Notes: generated by a model not told the origin, from the sequence alone. DNA of 64,000 nucleotides from Crenobacter oryzisoli (GCF_030385785.1 NZ_JAUEDK010000003.1:1-64000); one strand, 5' to 3'. Positions 1 to 8,519 are shown, numbered from the stretch's first letter. Made by a program: numbers and translations.

Positions 1-143
1 GGAGATGTAATGGACGCCTCCCTCCTGCCCGAAGGTGACGACGGCGGTCTGCAGAACGACAGGAGCCCTCGCAATACCTGACGGCATCTAAAGTGCCAAA
101 GTGGTGGTGTAGCAACAACCACAAACGGTAAGGAGGGCTCGAT

Positions 144-1163
144 ATGAAGATTACGACATTCGGTCTGGACCTGGCAAAGCGGGTTTTCCAACTGCATTGG
201 GTGGATACCGCTACCGGTGAAATCTGCCGCCGGCAAGTGAAACGGGCGCAACTGAACGAGTTCTTCGCCAACCGGGAAACGTCGGTGATCGCGATGGAGG
301 CCTGCGGCAGTGCGCACTACTGGGGCCGGCTGTTCCAGGAGCTTGGGCATGAGGTCAGGCTGATTCCCGGGCAGTTCGTCCGTCCGTTCGTGAAGAGCAA
401 CAAGACCGACGCAGCCGATGCGCAGGCGATCTGGGAAGCGGCGCAGCGGCCAGGGATGAAGTTCGTCGCGCTCAAGAGCGAAGGCCAGCAAAGCGTGCTG
501 ATGTTGCACCGGATGCGCGAGCAGTTGGTGAAGATGCGGACGATGCAGACTAACCAGCTACACGGGCTGTTGTACGAGTTCGGAGCCGAGCTGCCAAAGG
601 GGCGACACAAGGCGCTGGAGCGGATTCCTGATGAGCTTGCGCGGCTGGAAGACACGTTGCCAGTGATGGTGATCGAAGCGATCCGTAGCCAACTACAGCG
701 AATTGAGACATTGGGCCAAGACATCGCCGAGCTTGAGCACAAGCTGGCGGTGTGGAAGAAGGAAGATGAAGCAGCCAAACGACTGATGGCCATTCCGGGT
801 GTCGGCTTGCTCACCGCAACAGCGGCGGTAGCAATGATTGGGGATGCCAAGACATTCAAGTCTGGGCGCGAGTTTGCCGCCTTCCTCGGCCTGGTGCCAC
901 GCCAGAGCGGCACCGGCGGGCGAGTGAAGTTGCTGGGGATCAGCAAGCGCGGTGATGTGTATCTGCGCACGCTGCTGATTCATGGCGCCAGGGCAGTGGC
1001 GACGCATCAGAAGGTGCGCGATCCCTGGCTGGACCAGTTGCTGGCGCGACGACCGTTCAATGCGGCGGTGGTAGCGCTGGCCAACAAGATGGCACGAACG
1101 ATCTGGGCGCTGTTGGCCCATGGCCGGACGTATCAAACGGACTACGTGGCCAAGGCCGCGTAA
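144..1163 (+). CDS. IS110-family (IS1111 group) transposase/recombinase
   Basis: A 339-residue DEDD recombinase that mobilises the surrounding element. The N-terminal RuvC-like domain shows D9 in GLDLAK, E52 in AMEACGS and D89/D92 in KTDAADA. A coiled stretch follows at about 105-200. The C-terminal Transposase_20 domain contains IPGVG (about 215) and the PRQSGTGG block with the serine used by this family. The length is normal and the frame is intact. A strong ribosome binding site (AAGGAGG) lies 8 bases before the ATG. In this subgroup the enzyme works with an element-encoded guide RNA (established for IS110/IS1111); the likely RNA locus here is downstream of the gene. Confidence 0.93.
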   Translation: MKITTFGLDLAKRVFQLHWVDTATGEICRRQVKRAQLNEFFANRETSVIAMEACGSAHYWGRLFQELGHEVRLIPGQFVRPFVKSNKTDAADAQAIWEAAQRPGMKFVALKSEGQQSVLMLHRMREQLVKMRTMQTNQLHGLLYEFGAELPKGRHKALERIPDELARLEDTLPVMVIEAIRSQLQRIETLGQDIAELEHKLAVWKKEDEAAKRLMAIPGVGLLTATAAVAMIGDAKTFKSGREFAAFLGLVPRQSGTGGRVKLLGISKRGDVYLRTLLIHGARAVATHQKVRDPWLDQLLARRPFNAAVVALANKMARTIWALLAHGRTYQTDYVAKAA

Positions 1164-1412
1164 AAGATTAACGAACCCTTTAGGAGGTGGATCGCTGAAA
1201 GGTTGCGCAGGTTGATGTGCGCTTGATGGCAGAACAGGTCGGACCGTGGGGAAGTAAGCCTGAATGATGGCCAGTCCTTCGAGGACTCCAAGGAGATGAG
1301 GCCTTCCCCTGCGAATTCCATCAGGGCCAGCAGACTCCGAGTCTGCAATAAAGGCCGGATATAAGTCTGCAGCCAGATCTCGAAGCCCGCATCGAACATC
1401 GCTTGCCAAGCC
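1164..1412 (+). ncRNA. candidate bridge/seek RNA region of the IS1111-type element
   Basis: These 249 non-coding bases between the transposase stop and the right inverted repeat are where IS1111-group elements are known to encode the guide (bridge or seek) RNA. The sequence is rich in hairpins: a 6-bp stem with a 3-base loop at 1273-1287 and a 7-bp stem with a 3-base loop at 1330-1346. I cannot see the RNA ends or assign the target-binding loops from sequence alone. Confidence 0.45.
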
Positions 1413-1435
1413 GGGAGGCGTCCATATAAGCCATC

Positions 1436-1726
1436 ATGACCAAAACGTATCGTTTCGCCGCCTGCGTCGCGACCGGCATGCTCGGCCTCGCTGGCCAGGC
1501 CCATGCGGTCGGCTTTGGCAGCTTTGGTGGCTCGCCGATGATCGGCTATGGCCATACCGGTGGTTTTTCCAGCTACCACTACTCGCCGGAACCCAGCATT
1601 GCGCCGCTCTCGACGGGTGACACGTACAGCCAGGACCGAGTCGAAAGGCTGCGCGAACAGGTGAAGCTGCATATGCAAGGCTGTGGCTGTGCACTCTGCC
1701 AGGCGCTTAGGGCGACCACCAGCTGA
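1436..1726 (+). CDS. small secreted Cys-containing peptide, paralogue A
   Basis: A 96-residue protein of unknown function. Residues 1-24 form a Sec signal peptide ending in GQAHA. The mature part begins Gly/Ser/Tyr-rich, then has a charged helix-like stretch (about 66-80) and ends in a Cys cluster, GCGCALCQALRA (three Cys in six residues). The next gene encodes a shorter relative with the same signal-peptide style (LAGQAHA versus LAGQAQA) and a similar C-terminal cluster, so the two look like a tandem duplication. The IS right end lies 10 bases before the ATG, so the native promoter and possibly the ribosome site have been displaced; the nearest purine-rich stretch (GGGAGG, 1413-1418) lies inside the IS repeat. 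Confidence 0.7.
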   Translation: MTKTYRFAACVATGMLGLAGQAHAVGFGSFGGSPMIGYGHTGGFSSYHYSPEPSIAPLSTGDTYSQDRVERLREQVKLHMQGCGCALCQALRATTS

Positions 1727-1860
1727 CGGCTCATCGCCAGATGGCAGGCATTGCCCTGACCCGACGCTGGCCAGGGCGGCGGCAAATGGCTACGCTGCTT
1801 ACCCAGTGAACCGCACACGGCATGTTCTCCGTTAACCGCGGTCATCGAGAAGGAAAACCG

Positions 1861-2118
1861 ATGAAACCCTATCATCTTGCGGCCACCAGCGCGGTGGGCC
1901 TCATCGGCTTGGCAGGCCAAGCCCAAGCGGCCGGCTACATCGCGTTGCCGCCACAGACGGCATCGGTGGTGATCGAGCAGGCCCAGACGGGTGCCAAGCC
2001 GCTGACCGCCGAGGAGAAATCCGCCCGCCTGCACGCCATCCTGCGCCAGTATGGCCTCGGCTGCGGGAACCCGAACTGCCCGCTGTGTCGCGGCCTGCCG
2101 CCAGCCGGCAACGGCTGA
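1861..2118 (+). CDS. small secreted Cys-containing peptide, paralogue B
   Basis: An 85-residue protein of unknown function. The start at 1861 is preferred over the in-frame ATG at 1822 because a signal peptide begins here and GAGAAGGAAAA precedes it. The signal peptide ends LAGQAQA. The mature chain carries a short helix (TAEEKSARLHAIL) and the C-terminal motif CGNPNCPLCRG, with three Cys, comparable to the CGCALC cluster of the preceding gene. A CxxxxCxxC arrangement at the end of a short exported peptide suggests metal binding or disulfide pairing (inference). Its TGA stop is the left target triplet of a MITE copy that begins at 2119. Confidence 0.7.
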   Translation: MKPYHLAATSAVGLIGLAGQAQAAGYIALPPQTASVVIEQAQTGAKPLTAEEKSARLHAILRQYGLGCGNPNCPLCRGLPPAGNG

Positions 2119-2259
2119 GAACCTGTTTATGATCTGCTGCACTCGGGTGATCCTGCGTTGAAATGCCGCTCAAAATGCTCATGTACTCCATGTACATTCC
2201 GCTTTTTCGCGTCATTTCGCCTTGGCTGACCCTTCGTTCACGAGATCGTAAACAGGTTC
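2119..2259 (+). mobile_element. MITE-like element, copy 1
   Basis: A 141-bp non-coding element. It is bounded by near-perfect terminal inverted repeats (GAACCTGTTTATGATCT at the left, the complement of GAACCTGTTTACGATCT at the right) and by a 3-bp direct repeat TGA (2116-2118 and 2260-2262). The left TGA is the stop codon of the preceding peptide gene. The core contains a short palindrome around CATGTACTCCATGTACA. Reverse-complement and diverged copies occur at 27993, 34057, 26878 and 49784. It has no coding capacity, so mobilisation would need a transposase in trans; TNA duplications are typical of some IS5-family groups. Confidence 0.75.
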
Positions 2260-2288
2260 TGAGACAACCCGCTCACAAACCGAGCACT

Positions 2289-2319
2289 GCCCGGCCCCCC
2301 GTCAGGGACCGGGCGTTTT
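2289..2319 (+). terminator. rho-independent terminator, plus strand
   Basis: GCCCGG (2289-2294) pairs with CCGGGC (2309-2314), inner C/G pairs extend the stem, and TTTT follows. It would end transcription from the secreted-peptide genes before the convergent CHRD gene. Confidence 0.65.
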
Positions 2320-2333
2320 ACTATCCGTCTGGA

Positions 2334-2762
2334 TCAGGGTGCCTTGGTGAGCTGGCCCCGGATCTCGCCGCCCGGATTCTGTGCGGTGTGGACGTTGAAG
2401 TACCAATTGCCGGCCATCAGGTCGCGCGCCTGGTCGTCGGTCAGCACAGCCTGGCCCTTGATAGGGCTGGCGAGCGCACTAGCCTGAATCGGCACCTGTA
2501 CCCCGGCGTTGCTACCGGCCGGGGCCGGTCCGTGGAAGTGGGCGGCGATCGCCGGCCCGGACAGTCCACCGTAATTGATCTGGTATTTCAGCAGCTTGGC
2601 ATTGGTATCGAAGCTCGCCTCCAGATAGCCGGTACCATTGCCGGTTTTCGGCGGCACCTCGCTGGCGACGTTCAGCATGGCACGAAACATTACCGTTTCG
2701 GCCAGTACCAGGGAAGAAGAAAGCAGCAGACAGGCAACGGCGGCAAGGCGGAACAGTTTCAT
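2334..2762 (-). CDS. secreted CHRD-domain protein
   Basis: A 142-residue exported protein. A signal peptide (1-21, cleaved after VLA) precedes one CHRD (chordin-like) domain, recognisable from GYLEASFD near 45, HFHGPA near 76 and NWYFNVHT...GGEIRGQL at the C-terminus. The bacterial members are small periplasmic or secreted beta-rich domains without an agreed biochemical role. The ATG at 2762 is preceded by GGGAGGAG at good spacing. A longer reading upstream would run into unrelated sequence. It lies convergent to the peptide genes and downstream of the CoA-transferase operon, about 140 bases from scoB, so it may be separately expressed. Confidence 0.8.
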   Translation of the reverse strand: MKLFRLAAVACLLLSSSLVLAETVMFRAMLNVASEVPPKTGNGTGYLEASFDTNAKLLKYQINYGGLSGPAIAAHFHGPAPAGSNAGVQVPIQASALASPIKGQAVLTDDQARDLMAGNWYFNVHTAQNPGGEIRGQLTKAP

Positions 2763-2905
2763 GGCACTCCTCCCGAGACAGCCCTCCGGACTCGCGCCTC
2801 GCTCGCGGTGGGGCGCGACATGTAAAACGCGGCGCTCGACGGGTCCAGGCCGCCGGGCGCCGCATCTACTACTTATAGGACAGCTTGCCGCCGAAGAAAC
2901 CCGGC

Positions 2906-3550
<645 letters not shown>

Positions 3551-3560
3551 GGAGCACTCC

Positions 3561-4262
3561 TCAGTCTGCCGCGCGCATTGTGCGCTGTTCGATGCGTTTT
3601 TCGGGGGTGGCGTTCACCACCAGACGGTGCACGAAGATGCCCGGCGTGTGGATGGCGTCTGGGTCGAGCTCACCGTTCTCGACGATCTCCTCCACCTCTG
3701 CGACGGTGATCTTGCCGGCCATCGCCACGTTCGGGTTGAAGTTGCGCGCGGTGCGGCGGTAGATCAGGTTGCCGGCGCGGTCGGCCTTCCAGGCCTTGAC
3801 CAGCGACACGTCGGCGGTGAGCGCCTCCTCGAGGATGTGCGGATGGCCGTTGAACTCGCGCACCTCCTTGCCCTCGGCCACCCAGGTGCCGTAGCCGGTG
3901 CGGGTGAAGAAGGCCGGGATGCCGCTGCCGCCGGCGCGCAGCTTTTCAGCCAAGGTGCCCTGCGGGGTAAACTCCAGCTCCAATTCCCCGGCCAGGTACT
4001 GGCGCTCGAATTCCTTGTTCTCGCCCACGTAGGACGAAATCATCTTCTTGATCTGGCGGGTCTCCAACAGCTGGCCGAGGCCGAAGCCGTCTACGCCGGC
4101 ATTGTTGGAGATGGCGGTGAGGCCCCCCACCCCGCTGTCGCGCAGCGCGGCGATCAGCGCCTCTGGGATGCCACACAGGCCGAAGCCGCCGACTGCGACG
4201 GTCTGACCGTCGCGCACGATGTCGGCCAGCGCCGCGGCGGCGCTCGGATAAAGCTTGTTCAT
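3561..4262 (-). CDS. scoA: 3-oxoacid CoA-transferase subunit A
   Basis: The alpha subunit (233 residues) of succinyl-CoA:3-oxoacid CoA-transferase. The glycine-rich CoA-binding signature GGFGLCGIP lies at 25-33 and [14 protein letters not shown] at about 165. It pairs with scoB immediately downstream to activate acetoacetate, the product of the neighbouring dehydrogenase, to acetoacetyl-CoA. About 200 bases separate it from that dehydrogenase; a small hairpin (GGGAGCC/GGCTCCC, 4399-4416) lies in the gap and may tune expression between the two halves of the operon. Confidence 0.9.
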   Translation of the reverse strand: MNKLYPSAAAALADIVRDGQTVAVGGFGLCGIPEALIAALRDSGVGGLTAISNNAGVDGFGLGQLLETRQIKKMISSYVGENKEFERQYLAGELELEFTPQGTLAEKLRAGGSGIPAFFTRTGYGTWVAEGKEVREFNGHPHILEEALTADVSLVKAWKADRAGNLIYRRTARNFNPNVAMAGKITVAEVEEIVENGELDPDAIHTPGIFVHRLVVNATPEKRIEQRTMRAAD

Positions 4263-4398
4263 CGTCGGTTCCTTGCAAAGCGGGTCGCGGGTTGCGACCC
4301 GGTGTTCATGGCGGACGGTGCGACTGGCACCAGTCCTTCCTGCAAAACAGCGGCCTGAGGCGGGTGACGCTTCGAGCCAAGTGACACTGACAAAGCCT

Positions 4399-4416
4399 GG
4401 GAGCCAAGAGGCTCCC
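4399..4416 (-). other. intercistronic hairpin
   Basis: GGGAGCC and GGCTCCC form a 7-bp perfect stem with a 4-base loop. It has no T run, so it is more likely an mRNA stability or processing element than a terminator. Confidence 0.4.
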
Positions 4417-4469
4417 CCTCGACAGTATCAGCAAGGTGACGTGCACGGAAGGTGCCCAGGCCATCGGCA

Positions 4470-5246
4470 TTACTGGGCGGTCCAGCCGCCGTCCATCGTC
4501 CAGGCCACGCCACGCACCTCGGCCGCTGCCTCGCTGGCGAGGAACAGCGTCAGCGCACCCAACTGCGCCGGGGTGACAAAGGCGCCGGACGGCTGTTTCT
4601 CGGCCAACAGCAAGGCCTGCGCCTGTGCTTGGCTGAGCCCTTGCTCGCGCGCCTTGGCTTCGATCTGCTTGGCCACCAGCGGCGTTAGCACCCAGCCCGG
4701 GCACAGCGCGTTGCAGGTGATGCCGGTGTGCGCCAGCTCCAGCGCCACCGTCTTGGTCAGGCCGACCAAGCCGTGCTTGGACGCCACATAGGCCGACTTG
4801 TTGCTCGAGGCCACTAGGCCATGCACCGAGGCGATGTTGACGATGCGGCCCCAGTGCTTCTCGCGCATCGCCGGCAGGGCGAGCCGGATGGTGTGAAAGG
4901 CTGCGGAGAGGTTGATCGCCAGCACGTCGTCCCATTTCTCAGTCGGAAAGTCGTCGACCGGGGCGACATGCTGGATGCCGGCGTTGTTGACCAGGATGTC
5001 GACCGCGCCGAATTCGCCGGCGGCGAAGGCCATCATGTCGGTGATCTCGTCGGGACGGCGCAGGTCGGCGCCGTGGTGGATGACGGCCACGCCGTGCTGG
5101 GCGATCTGCTTATGGGCGGTGTCAATCTCGCCGAAGCCGTTGAGCACGATGTTGGCGCCGGCTTCGGCCAAGGCCGTGGCGATGCCAAGGCCGATGCCGC
5201 TGGTCGAGCCGGTGATCAGGGCGGTTTTTCCATGTAGCGATGTCAT
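4470..5246 (-). CDS. bdhA: 3-hydroxybutyrate dehydrogenase (SDR family)
   Basis: A 258-residue classical short-chain dehydrogenase that oxidises (R)-3-hydroxybutyrate to acetoacetate with NAD+. The cofactor motif TGSTSGIG is at 12-19, NNAG at 87-90, and the catalytic residues are S140, Y153 and K157 (YVASK). The length and the segment from LVAKQIEAKAREQGLS onward match bacterial 3-hydroxybutyrate dehydrogenases. It lies between the GntP permease and the CoA-transferase genes, so its product feeds directly into ScoAB. The ATG has GGAG 9 bases upstream. Confidence 0.92.
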   Translation of the reverse strand: MTSLHGKTALITGSTSGIGLGIATALAEAGANIVLNGFGEIDTAHKQIAQHGVAVIHHGADLRRPDEITDMMAFAAGEFGAVDILVNNAGIQHVAPVDDFPTEKWDDVLAINLSAAFHTIRLALPAMREKHWGRIVNIASVHGLVASSNKSAYVASKHGLVGLTKTVALELAHTGITCNALCPGWVLTPLVAKQIEAKAREQGLSQAQAQALLLAEKQPSGAFVTPAQLGALTLFLASEAAAEVRGVAWTMDGGWTAQ

Positions 5247-5261
5247 GGGGCAATACTCCGC

Positions 5262-5285
5262 CCAGGCGGCCTATCGGCCGCCTGG
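5262..5285 (-). other. intercistronic hairpin between permease and bdhA
   Basis: CCAGGCGGC (5262-5270) and GCCGCCTGG (5277-5285) form a perfect 9-bp stem with a 6-base loop. There is no T run, so it is probably an mRNA stabiliser in the middle of the operon. Confidence 0.5.
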
Positions 5286-5306
5286 AAAAGAAATACAGGG
5301 AAAGGC

Positions 5307-6698
5307 TTAAACGAGGCCGGTGAGGTAGAAGGTACTGATCACGAAGAACACCGCCAGCGTCTTGATCACCGTCACCGAGAAGATGTCGCGGTAGGCCTCA
5401 CGGTGGGTCAGGCCGGTGACCGCCAGCAGCGTGATCACCGCGCCGTTGTGCGGCAGCGTGTCCATGCCGCCGCTGGCCATCGCCACCACCCGGTGCAGCA
5501 CGTCGAGCGGGATGCCGGCCGCCTGGCTCAGCGTGATGAACTTCTCGCTCATCGCCGCCAGCGCAATGCTCATGCCGCCCGAGGCGGAGCCCGTGATGCC
5601 GGCGAGCGAGCTGACCGTCACCGCCGCGTTCACCAGCGGGTTGGGGATGCTCTCCAGTGCCTTGCCGACCAAGAGGAAGCCCGGCAGCGCGGCGATCACT
5701 GCGCCGAAGCCGTATTCGGACGCGGTGTTCATCGACGCCAGCATCGCGCCGCCGATCGCCGCCTTGGCGCCTTCGGCGAAGCGGGAGCGGATGGTCTTGA
5801 AGGCGGTGACCACCACGAACAGGATGCCCAAGAGCAGCGCTGCCTCCACCGACCAGATCGCGGTGACGGTGGAAATCTGCATCGACACTGGTTTGGCCAA
5901 GCCCGGCAGCGACAGCTCATGGTTCGCTCCGTACCAGTGCGGGATCAGCTTGGTGAAGCTGAAGTTGGCTATGCCGATCAGCACCAGCGGCGCGATGGCC
6001 AGCCACGGCGACGGCAGGTTGGCGGTGTCGACCGGTTCCGGCTCGTTGGACAGATTGGTGCCGTAGCCCTCCCCCTTCGCCATCAGGCTACGGCGGCGCC
6101 ATTCGAGGTAGCTGATGCCGACTAGGATGATGAACACCGCTCCGGCGACGCCGAGTGCTGGCGCCGCCCACGCAGTGGTCTTGAAGAAGGTGGTCGGGAT
6201 GATGTTCTGGATCTGCGGCGTGCCCGGCAGCGCGTCCATGGTGAACGAGAACGCGCCCAGTGCCACCGTACCCGGGATCAACCGCTTAGGGATATTGCTC
6301 TGGCGGAACAGCTCGGCGGCGAACGGATAGACCGCGAACACCACCACGAACAGCGACACGCCGCCGTAGGTCAGCAGCGCGCACACGGTGACGATCACCG
6401 CGATCGCTCGCTTGTCGCCGATCCAGCGGATCACCGCCGCGACGATGGCCTTGGAGAAGCCCGACAGTTCGATCAGCTTGCCGAACACCGAGCCGAGCAG
6501 GAATACCGGAAAGTACAGTTTGATGAAGCCGACCATCTTTTCCATGAACACGCCGGAGAAGGCCGGCGCGACCGCCGACGGCTCGGTCAGCAGCACCGCG
6601 CCGAGCGCGGCGAGCGGCGCCATCAGTACGACGCTGTAGCCGCGATAGGCGGCCAGCATCAGAAAGATCAGGGCGGCAAGCACCACGATGAACGTCAT
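5307..6698 (-). CDS. GntP-family permease, probable 3-hydroxybutyrate transporter
   Basis: A 463-residue inner-membrane protein with about 12 to 14 hydrophobic segments and family features such as the TMDALPGTPQIQN stretch (about 150), ASEYGFGAVIAALPGF, GSASGGMSIALAAM and MASGGMDTLPHNGAV. GntP proteins are proton symporters for gluconate and related hydroxyacids. Members next to bdhA and a sigma-54 regulator are associated with 3-hydroxybutyrate uptake in pseudomonads, and that is the substrate inferred here. It is the first gene of the operon. The sigma-54 promoter lies about 135 bases upstream of its ATG. Confidence 0.88.
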   Translation of the reverse strand: MTFIVVLAALIFLMLAAYRGYSVVLMAPLAALGAVLLTEPSAVAPAFSGVFMEKMVGFIKLYFPVFLLGSVFGKLIELSGFSKAIVAAVIRWIGDKRAIAVIVTVCALLTYGGVSLFVVVFAVYPFAAELFRQSNIPKRLIPGTVALGAFSFTMDALPGTPQIQNIIPTTFFKTTAWAAPALGVAGAVFIILVGISYLEWRRRSLMAKGEGYGTNLSNEPEPVDTANLPSPWLAIAPLVLIGIANFSFTKLIPHWYGANHELSLPGLAKPVSMQISTVTAIWSVEAALLLGILFVVVTAFKTIRSRFAEGAKAAIGGAMLASMNTASEYGFGAVIAALPGFLLVGKALESIPNPLVNAAVTVSSLAGITGSASGGMSIALAAMSEKFITLSQAAGIPLDVLHRVVAMASGGMDTLPHNGAVITLLAVTGLTHREAYRDIFSVTVIKTLAVFFVISTFYLTGLV

Positions 6699-6832
6699 TG
6701 GACTGTCTCCTTTGTGTTGTTGTGCGGGATCGGCACGAGGATCGTCAGCAGCAATCCGTTTCTTACTAGAGGCAGAGCGGCATGACCGGTCAATGACATA
6801 TCAATAACGGCACGCTAGGCCTGCCCCTTATG

Positions 6833-6848
6833 AGCAGGAAGCATGCCA
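6833..6848 (-). promoter_or_regulatory. sigma-54 (-24/-12) promoter of the ketone-body operon
   Basis: Read on the minus strand the site is TGGCATGCTTCCTGCT, with GG and GC exactly 12 bases apart as required for -24/-12 recognition (consensus TGGCACG-N4-TTGCW). It points at the GntP permease, leaving a leader of about 120 bases. The adjacent gene encodes a sigma-54 activator. Confidence 0.75.
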
Positions 6849-6865
6849 GACTAACAGCTTATAAA

Positions 6866-6878
6866 AATCAATAGCTTA
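6866..6878 (-). promoter_or_regulatory. IHF binding site
   Basis: AATCAATAGCTTA matches the IHF consensus WATCAANNNNTTR at every defined position. It sits between the -24/-12 promoter and the enhancer palindromes, where IHF bends DNA to bring a sigma-54 activator to the polymerase. Confidence 0.7.
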
Positions 6879-6909
6879 GCTAGAGAACACTCACGAGACA
6901 TCGGCAGAA

Positions 6910-6925
6910 GTCTCCAATTAGAGAC
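6910..6925. promoter_or_regulatory. activator site 1 (GTCTC-N6-GAGAC palindrome)
   Basis: GTCTCCAATTAGAGAC, an inverted repeat extended by one A/T pair on each side. It is one of three copies upstream of the sigma-54 promoter and is probably bound by the adjacent enhancer-binding protein. Confidence 0.7.
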
Positions 6926-6992
6926 TGACGATATGACTATTGCATTGCAACAACTCGTGCAGAATCAGCGGCTTAAGAAGCGGTCGGGAATC

Positions 6993-7008
6993 GTCTCCAT
7001 TCGGAGAC
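6993..7008. promoter_or_regulatory. activator site 2 (GTCTC-N6-GAGAC palindrome)
   Basis: GTCTCCATTCGGAGAC, extended by C/G outside. Its centre is 83 bases (about 8 turns) from site 1 and exactly 20 bases (about 2 turns) from site 3, so sites 2 and 3 lie on the same DNA face. Confidence 0.7.
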
Positions 7009-7012
7009 GGCC

Positions 7013-7028
7013 GTCTCGATTTCGAGAC
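7013..7028. promoter_or_regulatory. activator site 3 (GTCTC-N6-GAGAC palindrome)
   Basis: GTCTCGATTTCGAGAC, a perfect arm pair with an extended inner pair. It forms a closely spaced tandem with site 2, suited to cooperative binding by a hexameric AAA+ activator. Confidence 0.7.
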
Positions 7029-7097
7029 TAGCCCGGAGAAAACGCCAGAATGATCTGGGTAAGGATCGGGTCGGCCGAACGACCGACCGCGCAAGGC

Positions 7098-8519
7098 TCA
7101 GCGCGGCGCGATGCCGAGCGCGGCCAGCTTCTTGTACAGGGTGGCACGGCCAATGCCGAGCCGGGCGGCGGCGCTGGGCACATGGCCATCGCAGGCGGCC
7201 AGCGCCTCGCGCAGCAGCTGCGTCTCGAACTGCGCCATCGCGGCCTGGTGGGAACTGGCGACCACCGGCTCGCCACGCGGCGGGCGGGCCGGGCCGAGCA
7301 GCGGCGCCACGTCGTCGGCATCGAGCAGCGTGGTGTCGGCCAGCATGATCGCCCGCTCCAGGATGTTGCGCAGCTCGCGCACATTGCCCGGCCAGTCGTA
7401 GTCGGCGAGGCGAGCCAGCGCGGCATGGCTGAGCCGGTACCGTCCCGCCGCGCTGCTGCCGGCCAGTTCGTCGAGCAGCGCCTCGCACAGCTCGGCCAAG
7501 TCCGACAACCGCTCGCGCAAGGGCGGCAGCTCGATGGCCAGCACGTTCAGCCGATAGAACAGGTCGGCACGAAATTCGCCGCGCTCGACCTTCTCGGCCA
7601 ACTTTACCGAGGTGGCGGCGATGATGCGCACGTCCGACTGCAGCACCTTGTTGGAGCCGAGTGCCTCGAACTCCTTGTCCTGCAGCACGCGCAGCAGCTT
7701 GGCTTGCAGCGCCGGCGGCAGGTCGCCGATCTCGTCGAGGAACAGCGTGCCACCGTCGGCGAGCTGAAACTTGCCGACCCGGCCCTTGCGGTCGGCGCCG
7801 GTGTAGGCACCGGCCGCCACGCCGAAGAACTCGGCCTCGAGCAGCGTTTCGGGGATGGCCGCCATATTGATCGTCACCAGCGGCTTGTGAGCGCGGCGAC
7901 TGGCGGCATGGATCGCGTGCGCCAGCACCTCCTTGCCGGTGCCGGTTTCGCCCAACAACAGCAGGGATGAATCCATCTGCGCGGCGCGCTCGGCCTGACG
8001 CTTGAGCGCCAGTGCCGCCTCGCTACTGCCGATGAAGCTATCGAAGGTGTACTTGGCGCGGCGCGCCTGGGCGAGCGATTCGCGGGTGGCGGCCAGCTCC
8101 TCGTTGAGCCGGGCGAACTTGGCCAGCAAAGGCGACATGGTCTGGATCTCGTCGAACAGCGCGAAGCCGATCGCGCCGACCAGCCTGCCCTGGTCGTCCT
8201 TCAGCGGAAGGCGGGTTACCACCAGCGTGCCCTGGCGGGTCTGCATGATGTCGAGCAGCATCGGCCGGCCGGTGGTCACTACCTCGCGCATCTGGCTGTT
8301 GGGGATCACCTCCTCGACCGGTCGGCCGATAACGGCATTCGGATCGGCGAAACCGAAGCGGTCGGCATAGCGGGCGTTGATCCAGACGATGCGCGCGCCG
8401 GCGTCGACGATGACCGTGCCCTCGCTGTAGTCCTCCAGCGATTCGAACAGCGACTGGATCGCCCAGTGCCGCACGCTGCCGTAGTCGCCCAACCGTTCGC
8501 TCAAGCCTTGTCCCGCCAC
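7098..8519 (-). CDS. sigma-54-dependent activator (PAS, AAA+, Fis HTH), HbcR-like
   Basis: An enhancer-binding protein of about 473 residues. It has an N-terminal PAS domain (VDAGARIVWINARYADRFGF onward), a coiled linker, and an AAA+ domain with GETGTGKE (Walker A), the sigma-54 contact loop GAYTGA, GGTLFLDEIG (Walker B) and RADLFYRL. The C-terminal Fis-type helix-turn-helix is PSAAARLGIGRATLYKKL. It lies immediately upstream of and in the same direction as the 3-hydroxybutyrate operon, the arrangement of HbcR in pseudomonads. The start is uncertain. A GTG at 8618 would add 33 residues encoded by AT-rich, promoter-like DNA; I prefer the GTG at 8519, close to the conserved LSERLGDYGS segment. 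Confidence 0.88.
   Translation of the reverse strand: MAGQGLSERLGDYGSVRHWAIQSLFESLEDYSEGTVIVDAGARIVWINARYADRFGFADPNAVIGRPVEEVIPNSQMREVVTTGRPMLLDIMQTRQGTLVVTRLPLKDDQGRLVGAIGFALFDEIQTMSPLLAKFARLNEELAATRESLAQARRAKYTFDSFIGSSEAALALKRQAERAAQMDSSLLLLGETGTGKEVLAHAIHAASRRAHKPLVTINMAAIPETLLEAEFFGVAAGAYTGADRKGRVGKFQLADGGTLFLDEIGDLPPALQAKLLRVLQDKEFEALGSNKVLQSDVRIIAATSVKLAEKVERGEFRADLFYRLNVLAIELPPLRERLSDLAELCEALLDELAGSSAAGRYRLSHAALARLADYDWPGNVRELRNILERAIMLADTTLLDADDVAPLLGPARPPRGEPVVASSHQAAMAQFETQLLREALAACDGHVPSAAARLGIGRATLYKKLAALGIAPR

Larger units (their letters stand above)
10..1425 (+). mobile_element. IS110-family insertion sequence, IS1111 subgroup
   Basis: A complete insertion sequence. It has one DEDD transposase gene flanked by a perfect 13-bp inverted repeat: ATGGACGCCTCCC at 10-22 and its exact reverse complement at 1413-1425. 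Known IS1111-group elements carry short subterminal inverted repeats of this kind, whereas the core IS110 group lacks them, so the subgroup call is firm. The true ends probably lie a few bases outside the repeats. About 250 non-coding bases separate the transposase stop from the right repeat. The right end stops about 10 bases before the next start codon (1436), so the element sits in the 5' region of that gene. Confidence 0.88.

Noticed and set aside
693-1409. Long open frame antisense to the IS transposase
   Set aside because: High-GC DNA gives long antisense frames; the sequence lacks any domain pattern and the sense frame is a clear transposase.
1822-1860. Upstream ATG for the second secreted peptide
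   Set aside because: It would place a charged extension before the signal peptide and lacks a good ribosome site; the ATG at 1861 is better.
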